A DNA stretch of 64,000 bases from contig CAZNYS010000003.1 of assembly GCA_964577305.1 (NCBI GenBank), positions 1 through 64,000 of the forward strand, written 5' to 3'. Positions within the stretch are counted from its first letter, which is position 1. Each line of letters begins with the position of its first letter. Below, in pieces: positions 53,399 to 63,193 of this stretch. The translations under genes were made by a program, and so were the position numbers. Under the pieces are notes generated by a model. That model saw only the letters and a program-made list of their open reading frames with translations. It was not told where the DNA came from and did not search any database. The stretch comes from UBA9300 sp964577305. GTDB taxonomy: Bacteria > Bacteroidota > Bacteroidia > Bacteroidales > VadinHA17.

Positions 53399-54871
53399 AT
53401 GAATGAACTAGAGAAATATTTTCAACAATACAGGGATAATATAGTAGGTATTAATGCATATTTTGACTCCCCCTATGGCAGGCAGAAGATAATTTATTGT
53501 GACTGGATAGCCAGCGGCAGGTTGTACAGGCCGCTGGAAGAAAAAATAGTCGGGGATTTTGGACAATTTGTTGCCAATACACACACAGAAACCAGTGAAA
53601 CAGGCAAGCGTATGACCTGGGCATATCATGAAGCCCAGAAGATAATAAAACAACATGTGAACGCAGGCCCAGATGATGTGTTGATAACTGCAGGATCGGG
53701 CATGACAACTGTTATAAATAAGTTCATACGCATTATGGGCCTTAAGAGCTGCCATCATACAAACCTGCCATGTCTGAAAGATATCGAAAAACCTGTTGTT
53801 TTCATAACCCATATGGAACACCATTCAAACCAGACATCATGGTATGAAACACTTACTGACGTGGTAATGCTCCCCCCCGGTGGTGGCCTGCTGGTTGATC
53901 CTGAAATATTAAGGCAGGAACTAAAGAAATATGAAGACAGAAAATTCAAAATCGGATCTTTTACCGCATGCTCAAATGTTACAGGTGTAAGCACACCTTA
54001 TTATGAACTGGCAAGGATAATGCATGAAAATGGAGGTATCTGCCTTATCGACTTTGCTGCTTCCGCACCATATATTGATATCGATATGCATCCATCAGAA
54101 CCTATGGAAAAACTGGATGCCGTGTTCTTTTCACCTCATAAATTTCTTGGAGGACCGGGTTCCTCGGGAGTCATGGTTTTCGATTCAGCCTTGTATAATC
54201 GAGAGGTCCCGGATAATCCGGGTGGTGGTACTGTCGACTGGACCAATCCATGGGGCGAGTATAAGTATGTTGATGATATTGAGGCCAGGGAAGATGGAGG
54301 AACGCCAGGGTTTATACAGGCTATACGTGCAGCTCTCGCAATAAATATTAAGGAACAGATGGGTACGGGTAAGATCAGGGAAAGAGAGGAACAACTGGTG
54401 CATAAAACTTTCAGGGAACTGAGATCAATAGAAGGACTTAAAATACTTGCCGATAATGTGGAAGACAGGCTGCCGGTATTTTCATTTTATCTTGAAGATA
54501 TCCATTACAATCTTGTAGTAAAGATATTAAGTGATAAGTACGGTATTCAGACCCGGGGAGGATGTGCCTGTGCCGGTACTTATGGACATTACCTGCTCCA
54601 GGTTTCCTATGATAAAAGCCATGAAATAACAGAGAAGATCAACAGTGGAGACCTCTCTGAAAAGCCAGGGTGGATAAGGATGTCGCTGCATCCCACTACG
54701 ACCGACAGTGAACTGGATTATATAATAAGTGCAATCAGGGAAATATCAGATAATAAGGAGATATGGAAGAAAGATTATCTTTATAATAAAAAAGATAACG
54801 AATTTGTCCATAAAAAAGAATCAGGAGCGTCCGGTGAGCTGGTGAAAAACTGGTTTGATATGAATAATTAA
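53399..54871 (+). CDS. Class V aminotransferase / cysteine desulfurase-like PLP enzyme
   Basis: The start ATG 53399 gives 490 residues; an in-frame start 54 bp earlier adds a leader-like stretch without homology. The PLP fold is clear: AGSGMTTVINKF (phosphate loop), FITHMEHHSNQTSW, ICLIDFAASAPYIDID, and FFSPHKFLGGPGSSGVMVF with the Schiff-base Lys. RGGCACAGTYGHYL near the C terminus offers cysteines where desulfurases keep theirs. Related enzymes act as cysteine desulfurases or selenocysteine lyases. Substrate is unknown. It is followed after 9 bp by a GNAT-like gene. Confidence 0.87.
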   Translation: MNELEKYFQQYRDNIVGINAYFDSPYGRQKIIYCDWIASGRLYRPLEEKIVGDFGQFVANTHTETSETGKRMTWAYHEAQKIIKQHVNAGPDDVLITAGSGMTTVINKFIRIMGLKSCHHTNLPCLKDIEKPVVFITHMEHHSNQTSWYETLTDVVMLPPGGGLLVDPEILRQELKKYEDRKFKIGSFTACSNVTGVSTPYYELARIMHENGGICLIDFAASAPYIDIDMHPSEPMEKLDAVFFSPHKFLGGPGSSGVMVFDSALYNREVPDNPGGGTVDWTNPWGEYKYVDDIEAREDGGTPGFIQAIRAALAINIKEQMGTGKIREREEQLVHKTFRELRSIEGLKILADNVEDRLPVFSFYLEDIHYNLVVKILSDKYGIQTRGGCACAGTYGHYLLQVSYDKSHEITEKINSGDLSEKPGWIRMSLHPTTTDSELDYIISAIREISDNKEIWKKDYLYNKKDNEFVHKKESGASGELVKNWFDMNN

Positions 54872-54880
54872 TATTCCAAT

Positions 54881-56089
54881 ATGGTAATTAAGGAAGTTAT
54901 TGATAAAAAAGACAAAAAGAGGTTTCTTGAATTTCATAAATGGCATTACAGGGATGATCCCAACTGGGTTTGTCCACTCGATTCAGAATTCAATGCTATA
55001 TTTGACCCCGGGAAGAACAAGGCTTATACCCATGGTGTGTTGAAAAGATGGATTCTCCTTAACGGAAACAACAAAGTTATCGGCCGCATTGCAGCTTTTA
55101 TTGATCACAATCGTTCGAAAGTCTACAGGCAGCCAACAGGAGGAATAGGTTTTTTTGAAGTTATTGAGGATGAAAAAGCTGCATTCATGCTTTTTAATAC
55201 AGCCATAGAATGGTTGAAAGATAACGGGATGGAAGCCGTTGATGGGCCTGTTAATTTCGGATCAAATGAGTCAAACTGGGGATTGCTGGTGGAAGGATTT
55301 GTTCAGCAGGGATATGGAATGCCATATAATAAAGAGTACTACAGTGATTATTTTGAAAAATACGGGTTCAGGAACTACTTCAACCAATATAGCTTCCACA
55401 GGGATATTGCCTCGGTAAATGTTTTCCCTGAGCGATTTATGAAGATTGCTGAATGGATCAGCCGCAAACCGGGATATTCATTCGAACATTTTACCTTCCG
55501 GAATGCTGGCAAGTATACCAATGACCTCGTTGATATATATAATGCCACCTGGTCTGAATTCAGGGAAGATTTCCAGCCTATGGAGTCTTCAGATTTTGAT
55601 GATACAGTAAAAAAAGGTAAAGCTTTCCTGGATGAGGAATTAATATGGTTTGCATACCATAATGGTGAACCAATTGCATTCTTTATCCTGTATCCGGACC
55701 TGAACCAGATACTGAAACACCTTAACGGCAAACTCCATCTCTGGAATATACTAAAGTTCCTGTACCTGAAAAGAAAGCATACCATGACGCGCATGAGAGC
55801 CGTTGTGGCAGGTGTAAAACCTGCCTTCAGGAACAGTGGTGTCGAATCGGCAATTTTCAAATGCCTCTATCATGTTTTTATGAAAAAACGTTACTATACA
55901 GAACTGGAGCTGTCATGGGTAGGTGATTTTAATAAGATTATGCTGTCAGTGTACAGGGCTGTAGGAGCAGAACAGGTAAAAACACATGTTACTTACAGGT
56001 ATATGATAAATAAGGATATCGAATTCATTCGCCTCGAGGATGAAATGAAGGAGCTTGTGGAAATAAAAGAACAAAAATCAGATAATTAA
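54881..56089 (+). CDS. GNAT-fold acyltransferase-like protein
   Basis: This 402-residue cytosolic protein has a conserved N-terminal part (FLEFHKWHYRDDPNWVCPLDSEF, GRIAAFIDHN, GFFEVIEDEKAAFMLFNTAIEWL, VDGPVNFGSNESNWGLLVEGF) and a C-terminal GNAT-like half (VAGVKPAFRNSGVESAIFKCLYHVF, ELSWVGDFNKIMLSVYRAVGAEQVKTHVTYRY). The family is frequent in Bacteroidota but poorly characterised, and some databases give it misleading enzyme names. I propose acyl transfer without a known substrate. It probably shares a transcript with the upstream PLP enzyme. Confidence 0.75.
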   Translation: MVIKEVIDKKDKKRFLEFHKWHYRDDPNWVCPLDSEFNAIFDPGKNKAYTHGVLKRWILLNGNNKVIGRIAAFIDHNRSKVYRQPTGGIGFFEVIEDEKAAFMLFNTAIEWLKDNGMEAVDGPVNFGSNESNWGLLVEGFVQQGYGMPYNKEYYSDYFEKYGFRNYFNQYSFHRDIASVNVFPERFMKIAEWISRKPGYSFEHFTFRNAGKYTNDLVDIYNATWSEFREDFQPMESSDFDDTVKKGKAFLDEELIWFAYHNGEPIAFFILYPDLNQILKHLNGKLHLWNILKFLYLKRKHTMTRMRAVVAGVKPAFRNSGVESAIFKCLYHVFMKKRYYTELELSWVGDFNKIMLSVYRAVGAEQVKTHVTYRYMINKDIEFIRLEDEMKELVEIKEQKSDN

Positions 56090-56100
56090 TAAAACAATTC

Positions 56101-56131
56101 TTTGTGTTTTAATAATTCTTGATTAATTTTG
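56101..56131 (+). promoter_or_regulatory. Bacteroidota-type promoter of rpmE2
   Basis: TTTG (56101-56104) and TAATTTTG (56124-56131) are separated by 19 bp, matching the -33 TTTG / -7 TAnnTTTG consensus. The rpmE2 ATG is about 40 bp downstream. Confidence 0.75.
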
Positions 56132-56171
56132 CGAGCCCTTAGAGTAAGAATTATTATAATAAACAGAAGAG

Positions 56172-56438
56172 ATGAAAAAGGAAATACATCCGGAAAATTA
56201 CAGGTTTGTCGTATTCAAAGACATGTCAAATAATATATCCTTTTTAACAAAATCTGCCGCTCCCTCAAGGGAAACGATAAAGTGGGAAGATGGCAATGAA
56301 TACCCTCTGATAAAGCTGGAGATATCTGACACATCACATCCTTTCTATACCGGTAAAATGAAATTGGTTGATACTGCTGGAAGGGTAGATAAGTTCATGA
56401 ACCGATACAAAACACATATAGACAAAAAGAAAAAGTAA
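56172..56438 (+). CDS. rpmE2: 50S ribosomal protein L31 type B
   Basis: This 88-residue ribosomal protein begins MKKEIHPENYRFVVFKDMSN and has the type B features FLTKSAAPSRET, YPLIKLEISDTSHPFYTGK and GRVDKFMNRY. It lacks the zinc-binding cysteines of type A, as expected of type B. It has its own promoter and a strong terminator, so it is a single-gene unit. Confidence 0.97.
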   Translation: MKKEIHPENYRFVVFKDMSNNISFLTKSAAPSRETIKWEDGNEYPLIKLEISDTSHPFYTGKMKLVDTAGRVDKFMNRYKTHIDKKKK

Positions 56439-56460
56439 ACCAAATTGATATTATAGTTCA

Positions 56461-56489
56461 AGCCCCTGATTATTAGGGGCTTTTTTTTT
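56461..56489 (+). terminator. Terminator of rpmE2
   Basis: AGCCCCT-gattatt-AGGGGCT forms a perfect 7-bp stem followed by eight or more T, 22 bp after the stop codon. Confidence 0.93.
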
Positions 56490-56572
56490 GCCTGGGTCTA
56501 TGTTCAAGGCTGGCATAATGATTGTTAGGGTGAGAAGGACCTATAAATTACTTGATTTGTGAAAACAAAATG

Positions 56573-56580
56573 TAATTTTG
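56573..56580 (+). promoter_or_regulatory. Candidate -7 box of lon
   Basis: TAATTTTG matches the consensus; a TTGA lies 17 bp upstream. The lon ATG is only 15 bp away, implying a very short leader or a slightly later start codon. No heat-shock repeat is evident. Confidence 0.45.
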
Positions 56581-56595
56581 ACATATTAAAACGGT

Positions 56596-59052
56596 ATGCA
56601 AAGAAAACAAAATAAAATATTGAATAATATTTTTTCCCCTGATATAGTTGATGAAGAAGGTGAAATAATGCCCATTATTGCCAATGAGGAAGATATAGAG
56701 ATGGACGATTCACAGGTGCCTGATGAATTACCGGTATTATCCCTTCGTAATAATGTACTTTTTCCCGGCGTTGTACTGCCTATTTCAATCGGAAGAACAA
56801 AATCCATTAAACTTATCAAGGATGCCTATGATGGAGACAGGATCGTTGGCGCAGTAGCCCAGATAGATCCTGAGATTGAAGATCCCAGGTTTACTGACCT
56901 CCATAGAATAGGCACTATCGGACATATTATCAAGCTTCTTGAGATGCCTGATGGCTCAACTACTGCAATTATCCAGGGCCGAAGAAGGATTGAACTGACA
57001 GAGGCTGTGAAGGATGTTCCTTACCTAACGGCAAAGGTAGTGGTAAGAGCTGAACAAAAAATAAAAGAAGATACGAGGGAGTTTGATGCAATAGTCAGTT
57101 CTCTGAAAGATCTTTCGCTGAGAATAATAAAACTTAATCCTGGCATAGCACAGGAAGCATCCTTTGCAATCAAGAATATTGAGAATAAGTCATACCTTAT
57201 TAACTTCATTTGTTCGAATACAGAAATAAAGGTGAAGGACAAACAGAAGCTTCTTGAGGCTAACAGCTTGCGCGACAGGGGCATAATGCTCCTGGAGAAC
57301 CTGGTACAGGAAATGCAGCTGCTCGAGCTTAAGAATGAACTGCAGTCAAAGGTAAAGACCGACCTCGACCAGCAACAGAGAGAGTTTATGCTGCTCCAAC
57401 AGATGAAAACCATACAGAACGAACTGGGAGATAATCCACAGGAGAAGGAGGTTGAGGAATTCAGGGGAAAGGCAAAGGATAAAAAGTGGACCGAAGAAGT
57501 TGAAGAAGTTTTTGAAAAGGAACTGGATAAACTTCAAAGACTCAATCCTGCAGCCGCTGAATATTCAGTACAGGTAAACTATCTACAGACACTTGTCGAC
57601 CTTCCCTGGGGTGAGTTTACTGAAGACAACCTCGACCTGGAGCATGCTAAAAACGTTCTGGATGAAGATCATTACGGGCTGGAGGAAGTAAAAGACAGAA
57701 TACTTGAACATCTGGCTGTAATAAAGCTGAAAGGAAACTTTAAATCACCTATCCTGTGCCTTTATGGCCCTCCCGGTGTCGGGAAAACATCACTGGGCAA
57801 GTCGGTGGCCAGGGCTCTGGGCAGACAGTATGTCAGGATGTCGCTGGGAGGACTGCATGATGAGGCTGAGATCAGGGGGCACCGGAAAACATATATAGGT
57901 GCAATGCCTGGCAGGGTAGTTCAGAACATAAAAAGAGCAGGGTCTTCAAATCCCGTTTTTATCCTTGATGAGATTGATAAAGTGGGTAAAGATTTCCGGG
58001 GAGACCCGGCATCGGCGCTGCTTGAAGTACTGGATCCCGAGCAAAATAATGCATTCCATGACAATTTCCTTGAACTGGAATATGATCTCTCCAATGTTCT
58101 GTTTATTGCTACAGCAAATACATTGTCTACCATAAGCCCCGCATTGCGGGACAGGATGGAGTTGATTGAAATAAATGGCTACCTCCTGGAGGAGAAAATT
58201 GAAATTGCCAGGAGGCATCTTCTTCCAAAACAGCTCGACAATCATGGTGTCAGGAAAGATCAATTCAGACTCCAGCGTTCTGTAATGACTGGTTTGATTG
58301 ATAATTATACCAGGGAGTCAGGCGTCAGGGAACTGGAAAAGAGACTTTCAAAACTGATAAGAAGTACAGCAAGGGATATTGCTTACGGTAAAGAACCTGA
58401 CACGTCACCCGATTATGAAAAGATAACATCTATACTGGGACCACCAAAGTATAACAGGGAGAAATATACAGGGAACGACCAGGCTGGAGTGGTCACAGGG
58501 CTGGCCTGGACTGCGGCAGGAGGTGTAATACTTTTTGTTGAGACAAGCCTTAGCAGGGGCACAGGTAAACTTACCCTGACAGGTAACCTTGGTGATGTGA
58601 TGAAAGAATCTGCTATTATTGCACTTGAATATCTGAAATCGCATGCCGGTCTGCTGGGACTTCCTGATAATCTTTCTGATAACTGGAATGTTCATCTTCA
58701 TGTCCCTGAAGGAGCGATACCAAAGGATGGTCCTTCTGCAGGTATTACCATGGCAGCATCCATTGCATCTGCCTTTACCCAGCGTAAAGTGAAACGTAAT
58801 ATTGCCATGACGGGAGAAATAACCCTGAGGGGCAAAGTGCTCCCCGTTGGTGGTATAAAGGAAAAAATACTGGCAGCAAGAAGGGCCGGATTGAAAGAAA
58901 TAATATTATCCTCGGAGAACAGGAAAGATGTTACCAATATTAAGGATGTATATCTCAGGGGGCTCAAATTCACTTATGTTGAAACAATAATGGATGTGCT
59001 GGATTTATCCCTTTTAAAACAGAAGGTAGCAAATCCAAAGAAGATAGTTTGA
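56596..59052 (+). CDS. lon: ATP-dependent protease Lon
   Basis: This 818-residue cytosolic protease degrades misfolded and regulatory proteins. The N-terminal substrate domain starts LPVLSLRNNVLFPGVVLPI. The AAA+ domain has Walker A GPPGVGKT (391-398) and Walker B VFILDEIDKVG. The protease domain has catalytic S714 in KDGPSAGI and K757 in GGIKEKIL, 43 residues apart as in the Escherichia coli enzyme. An acidic N-terminal extension of about 45 residues is usual in Bacteroidota. It lies 10 bp upstream of a permease gene. Confidence 0.98.
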   Translation: MQRKQNKILNNIFSPDIVDEEGEIMPIIANEEDIEMDDSQVPDELPVLSLRNNVLFPGVVLPISIGRTKSIKLIKDAYDGDRIVGAVAQIDPEIEDPRFTDLHRIGTIGHIIKLLEMPDGSTTAIIQGRRRIELTEAVKDVPYLTAKVVVRAEQKIKEDTREFDAIVSSLKDLSLRIIKLNPGIAQEASFAIKNIENKSYLINFICSNTEIKVKDKQKLLEANSLRDRGIMLLENLVQEMQLLELKNELQSKVKTDLDQQQREFMLLQQMKTIQNELGDNPQEKEVEEFRGKAKDKKWTEEVEEVFEKELDKLQRLNPAAAEYSVQVNYLQTLVDLPWGEFTEDNLDLEHAKNVLDEDHYGLEEVKDRILEHLAVIKLKGNFKSPILCLYGPPGVGKTSLGKSVARALGRQYVRMSLGGLHDEAEIRGHRKTYIGAMPGRVVQNIKRAGSSNPVFILDEIDKVGKDFRGDPASALLEVLDPEQNNAFHDNFLELEYDLSNVLFIATANTLSTISPALRDRMELIEINGYLLEEKIEIARRHLLPKQLDNHGVRKDQFRLQRSVMTGLIDNYTRESGVRELEKRLSKLIRSTARDIAYGKEPDTSPDYEKITSILGPPKYNREKYTGNDQAGVVTGLAWTAAGGVILFVETSLSRGTGKLTLTGNLGDVMKESAIIALEYLKSHAGLLGLPDNLSDNWNVHLHVPEGAIPKDGPSAGITMAASIASAFTQRKVKRNIAMTGEITLRGKVLPVGGIKEKILAARRAGLKEIILSSENRKDVTNIKDVYLRGLKFTYVETIMDVLDLSLLKQKVANPKKIV

Positions 59053-59062
59053 TTTTAAAATT

Positions 59063-61282
59063 ATGGCCCGTCTGGTTTCAGAAAAGAAAGCCAATTTCGG
59101 GACATTACCGGTCTTTATGACCGCTGTCTCCACAATACTTGGAGCAATATTGTTCCTCAGGTTCGGCTATGCAGTTGCTCATGTTGGTTTCCTGGGGGTA
59201 ATAGGCCTGATAGTGATAGGTCATCTTGTTACTTTCCCTACGGCAATGGCAGTGGCAGAGATTGCAACTAACCAGAGAGTACGGGGAGGAGGTGCATATT
59301 TTATTTTGTCAAGGTCATTCGGCCTTAATATCGGCGCCGCAATAGGTATTGCCCTGTACCTGTCGCAGGCTATAAGCATAGCATTTTATATAATTGCCTT
59401 TGCTGAAGCTTTTGACCCTTTGATAACATGGCTGGATAACAGGTTTGGCTTTGTAATACCTGATAACAGGTATATAAGTATACCCACTATGGTATTGCTT
59501 TCTGTGTTGTTCCTGACAAGAGGGGCAAACCTGGGGATGAAATTCCTCTACCTGGTTGTCATGCTCCTTTTCTCGGCACTGATACTCTTTTTTGCAGGTA
59601 AGAACGGTAATAACCCTGGAACGATTGATTTCACTGCAAGGGTGAGCAATCCAGATAATTTTTTCTATGTTTTTACCATTGTATTCCCGGCTTTTACAGG
59701 CCTGGCTGCCGGTCTTGGTCTGTCAGGCGACCTGCGTGAACCTGAAAAGTCAATACCAAGGGGTACATTGCTTGCTACCATTGCCGGTTTCTTTATATAT
59801 ATAGCAGTGGCATATAAGCTTACTATCTCAGCAACAACTGAAGATATGGCTGCTGACCAGTTAATAATGAGCAAAATAGCCCTGTGGGGACCTATAATAC
59901 CCATAGGCCTGGCTGCAGCTTCATTGTCTTCAGGACTTGGCTCAATAATGGTAGCACCAAGGACACTGCAGGCGATAGGACTCGACAACATTTTCCCCTC
60001 GGGACCAATAAACCGTTGGTTCGCAAAAGGGAAAAACATATCAAATGAACCGGTTAATGCTTCTTTAATAACCCTGATAATAGCTTTCTTTTTTGTCCTT
60101 ATCGGTGAGCTCGATTTTGTTGCCAAAATAATATCCATGTTTTTCATGGTGACTTACGGGGCTATATGCCTGATTTCATTACTCGAACATTTTGCAGCGG
60201 ATCCTTCATACAGGCCTACCTTCAAATCAAGATGGTACCTCTCACTCATTGGAGCGGTAATGTCATTCTGGCTTATGTTCAAGATGAATACCCCTTATGC
60301 AATACTATCTATAGCTTTGATGGCCCTGTTTTATTATATGATCAGCCGGACAGGTACAGAAAAAAAGGGACTGGTGAAACTTTTCCGCGGAGTCGTTTTC
60401 CAGATGAGCAGGCAGCTCCAGGTGTTTGCCCAGAGAGCCGATAAAGAAGATCTTGATTCATCATGGAGACCATTTGTGATCTGTATATCATCCGAATCCT
60501 TTAAAAGAAGATCAGCTTTCGACCTCCTTCGATGGATATCATACCGGTACGGGTTTGGTACATACATTCATTATATTAAAGGTTACCTTACCAAAAAGAC
60601 AAACTCCGAATCCAGGCAGGCCGTTGAAAAATTACTTAACCTCTCGGCAGGGAGCAGGAGCAGGGTATACCTTGATACCATAATCAGCCCTTCCTATACA
60701 ACAGCCATTGCCCAGGTGATGCAGTTGTCTGGAATTTCAGGCAAGGGGAATAATATGATCCTGTTTGAGTTCTCGAGATCTGAACCTGAAACACTGGAAG
60801 AGCCCCTGAAAAATTATGAACTCATAAGCTCTACGGGATTTGATTTATGTGTCCTTAATACCTCCTATAAGGGATACGGATACAGAAAGGAAATACACGT
60901 ATGGATCACATCACGGGATTATGTGAATGCCAACCTTATGATATTGCTTGCCTATATTATTCTTGGTCATCCCGAATGGCAAAAAGGAGAAATAAAAATA
61001 TTTGCCATAGTTAAGAAAGAAGATCTTGATAGCAGGAAAGAAGAGCTTATAGGTCTTATACGCAGCGGCAGGCTGCCAATTTCTGCTTCTAATATTCAGC
61101 TTATATCCGATACAGAAGGACAGGATGAAATAGTCTGCAAGTATTCAATTGATGCCGATCTTACAATAATAGGATTTACCCGCGAAGAGCTAAGCTCACA
61201 GGGACCTAAATTATTCTCAAATTATAAGGATATTGGTAATATCCTGTATGTTAATTCAAATCAAGGCAAAGAAATTACCTGA
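59063..61282 (+). CDS. Amino acid permease-like / cation-chloride cotransporter-type protein
   Basis: The first 430 residues form about 12 helices of the APC superfamily, with the helix 1 break GTLPVFMTAVSTILGAILFLRFGYAVAHVGF and RVRGGGAYFILSRSFGLNIGAAIG, close to the SLC12 cation-chloride cotransporter branch. The last 300 residues are cytosolic and resemble the C-terminal regulatory domain of that branch (FVICISSESFKRRSAFDLLRWISYRYG; IKIFAIVKKEDLDSRKEEL). The transported ion or amino acid cannot be assigned. It may be co-transcribed with lon. Confidence 0.82.
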   Translation: MARLVSEKKANFGTLPVFMTAVSTILGAILFLRFGYAVAHVGFLGVIGLIVIGHLVTFPTAMAVAEIATNQRVRGGGAYFILSRSFGLNIGAAIGIALYLSQAISIAFYIIAFAEAFDPLITWLDNRFGFVIPDNRYISIPTMVLLSVLFLTRGANLGMKFLYLVVMLLFSALILFFAGKNGNNPGTIDFTARVSNPDNFFYVFTIVFPAFTGLAAGLGLSGDLREPEKSIPRGTLLATIAGFFIYIAVAYKLTISATTEDMAADQLIMSKIALWGPIIPIGLAAASLSSGLGSIMVAPRTLQAIGLDNIFPSGPINRWFAKGKNISNEPVNASLITLIIAFFFVLIGELDFVAKIISMFFMVTYGAICLISLLEHFAADPSYRPTFKSRWYLSLIGAVMSFWLMFKMNTPYAILSIALMALFYYMISRTGTEKKGLVKLFRGVVFQMSRQLQVFAQRADKEDLDSSWRPFVICISSESFKRRSAFDLLRWISYRYGFGTYIHYIKGYLTKKTNSESRQAVEKLLNLSAGSRSRVYLDTIISPSYTTAIAQVMQLSGISGKGNNMILFEFSRSEPETLEEPLKNYELISSTGFDLCVLNTSYKGYGYRKEIHVWITSRDYVNANLMILLAYIILGHPEWQKGEIKIFAIVKKEDLDSRKEELIGLIRSGRLPISASNIQLISDTEGQDEIVCKYSIDADLTIIGFTREELSSQGPKLFSNYKDIGNILYVNSNQGKEIT

Positions 61283-61294
61283 AAATAAAAAGAT

Positions 61295-61777
61295 ATGAAG
61301 AATACAGAAAAGAAAATAGCAGTGTTCCCCGGCTCATTCGACCCTTTTACACGTGGCCACGAGTCAATTGTTAACCGGGCCCTCAGTCTCTTTGATGAAA
61401 TAATAATAGCCATTGGTGCAAATGCCCTGAAAGATGGGTTTTTTACACTTGAGAACAGGAAGAGAATGATCAGGGATGTCTTTAAGGGTATAGATATGGT
61501 CAGGGTATCACATTACGAGGGACTTACGGTTGATTTCTGCAGGAAGAACAATGCCTCATTCCTTCTCAGGGGTATAAGAACCGCTGCCGACTTCGAATAT
61601 GAAAGAGCCATTGCCCAGTTAAATAAGGCCATGGCCCCTGAAATAGAGTCAGTGATGCTGCTTACAACACCTGATATGACACCGATAAACAGTACCATAG
61701 TACGTGATATTATCCGTAATGGAGGGGATGCTTCAAAATTTGTTCCCTCAAGTATAGATATCAATAATTACCGTTAG
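61295..61777 (+). CDS. coaD: Phosphopantetheine adenylyltransferase
   Basis: CoaD converts 4'-phosphopantetheine and ATP to dephospho-CoA. The nucleotidyltransferase motif AVFPGSFDPFTRGHESIV is at the N terminus. LLRGIRTAADFEYERAIAQLN and the terminal INSTIVRDIIRNGGDASKFVP are conserved. Length is 160 residues, as usual. The next gene starts right after its stop. Confidence 0.97.
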   Translation: MKNTEKKIAVFPGSFDPFTRGHESIVNRALSLFDEIIIAIGANALKDGFFTLENRKRMIRDVFKGIDMVRVSHYEGLTVDFCRKNNASFLLRGIRTAADFEYERAIAQLNKAMAPEIESVMLLTTPDMTPINSTIVRDIIRNGGDASKFVPSSIDINNYR

Positions 61778-63193
61778 ATGAAGAAAATCCTTACCCTTGT
61801 CCTGGTTATTACTTTATGTTCGGCAATAATCAGAGGCAGGGACGTGCAATTGAACGGATATGCTCCAGGTGGAGCAGGTCAGTACATAGAGGTGTACAAT
61901 CAACCTGATCCCATAACAGAGCAGCCAGTGCTGATTGACAGGATCCAAATCCCGGATAATGAAAATTTCAGTTTTAGCATAGATTGTAATAATATATGCT
62001 GGCTCAGGTTAAGATATGGTGTATACGAATTTATCCTTGTTGTTGAAAAGGGCGGGTCTTATCAACTTGAACTGCCAGGTTACATAGCCAGGACAAAAGC
62101 TGAAAAGCTGAATCCTTTTTTTGAATACGAACTTATGCATATTAATGTGGCAGGTAATGATAATATCAATAACAGGATAAAATATATTGATTCACGGTTT
62201 TTCAATTACACCAATCGTATTACACGTTCAATATACCTTGGTGAACCACTAGGTGGCAAAGACTCACTGCTGAAATCATTTGCCCGTATCGAAGAATTAA
62301 TAACAGGAGATTATTCAGCCAGGTATTACGAGTACAGGTATTGCTTGCTGAAGATGATATCAGAAAAACAAACAGTTCCGGGATCAGATGATCTGGCCCT
62401 GATAAACAGGACATTCCTGCCCCATATGCCAGCTTATACTGACCTTGTCAGGCAGGTGTTTAACGGATACCTCAGACGTCTGGCAAATGATCGCCAGACA
62501 TCATCATTGCGGGCGTGTATTAATTCAGGAGGGCCTTACCATGAAATAGTAAGACTTATACAGGAGCAGGAGATTATAAGAGATACATCACTCCTGGAAT
62601 TTGTAATGCTGTCAAACCTGTACAATGAATATTACATGGGCGGCTTCAGAAAAGAGGGGGTGGAAAAAATTTTTGAATGGATGTCAGCCAATGCCATGAA
62701 TAAATATAATCGCCACCTTGCAGGTATTATTACTGAAAAGATAAACAGGCTTAAGCCGGGGAATATTCCACCGGGTTTCAGGCTAATGAACCCCGAAGGT
62801 AAAATATACACTCTCGATAGCCTCATGGGTAAATTTACAATCCTGGCATTCGGTAACATGGAATTGCCCGAAACAAAGTCCGAATTGGATATATTGAATA
62901 ACTGGACTGGTGAATATAAAGACAGACTGGCTGTTGTTGTGATATTACTTGATGACGACTTTAAGTCTTCTCTGGAACGGCTTGGAAATGATAATTATGA
63001 TTTTATTTTCCTGGACGGGTCCGAATCCACTGGCCTGGTGCAGGACTATGAGATAAAGTATTCACCGGTATTCTATTTTTTAAACAAGGACCTGAGGCTT
63101 ATCCGTTCCCCTGCAGTATTACCTTCTGAAAACTTATGGGGCTCAGTTGTTTTACAGCTTCGTGATGGCCTCATGGATAACATCAGAGACTGA
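61778..63193 (+). CDS. Secreted protein with thioredoxin-like fold lacking the CxxC pair
   Basis: This 471-residue protein has a signal peptide (ILTLVLVITLCSAII) and a DUF4369-like N-terminal beta domain, followed by a helical middle. The C-terminal domain (about 330-460) resembles TlpA/peroxiredoxin proteins: IPPGFRLMNPEGKIYTLDSLMGKFTILAFGN, then a strand-helix pattern and IKYSPVFYFLNKDL. Where active members have WCxxC, this one reads MELPETK, so it should have no thiol redox activity. It starts directly after coaD and overlaps the converging NUDIX gene by 42 bp. Role unknown. Confidence 0.8.
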   Translation: MKKILTLVLVITLCSAIIRGRDVQLNGYAPGGAGQYIEVYNQPDPITEQPVLIDRIQIPDNENFSFSIDCNNICWLRLRYGVYEFILVVEKGGSYQLELPGYIARTKAEKLNPFFEYELMHINVAGNDNINNRIKYIDSRFFNYTNRITRSIYLGEPLGGKDSLLKSFARIEELITGDYSARYYEYRYCLLKMISEKQTVPGSDDLALINRTFLPHMPAYTDLVRQVFNGYLRRLANDRQTSSLRACINSGGPYHEIVRLIQEQEIIRDTSLLEFVMLSNLYNEYYMGGFRKEGVEKIFEWMSANAMNKYNRHLAGIITEKINRLKPGNIPPGFRLMNPEGKIYTLDSLMGKFTILAFGNMELPETKSELDILNNWTGEYKDRLAVVVILLDDDFKSSLERLGNDNYDFIFLDGSESTGLVQDYEIKYSPVFYFLNKDLRLIRSPAVLPSENLWGSVVLQLRDGLMDNIRD

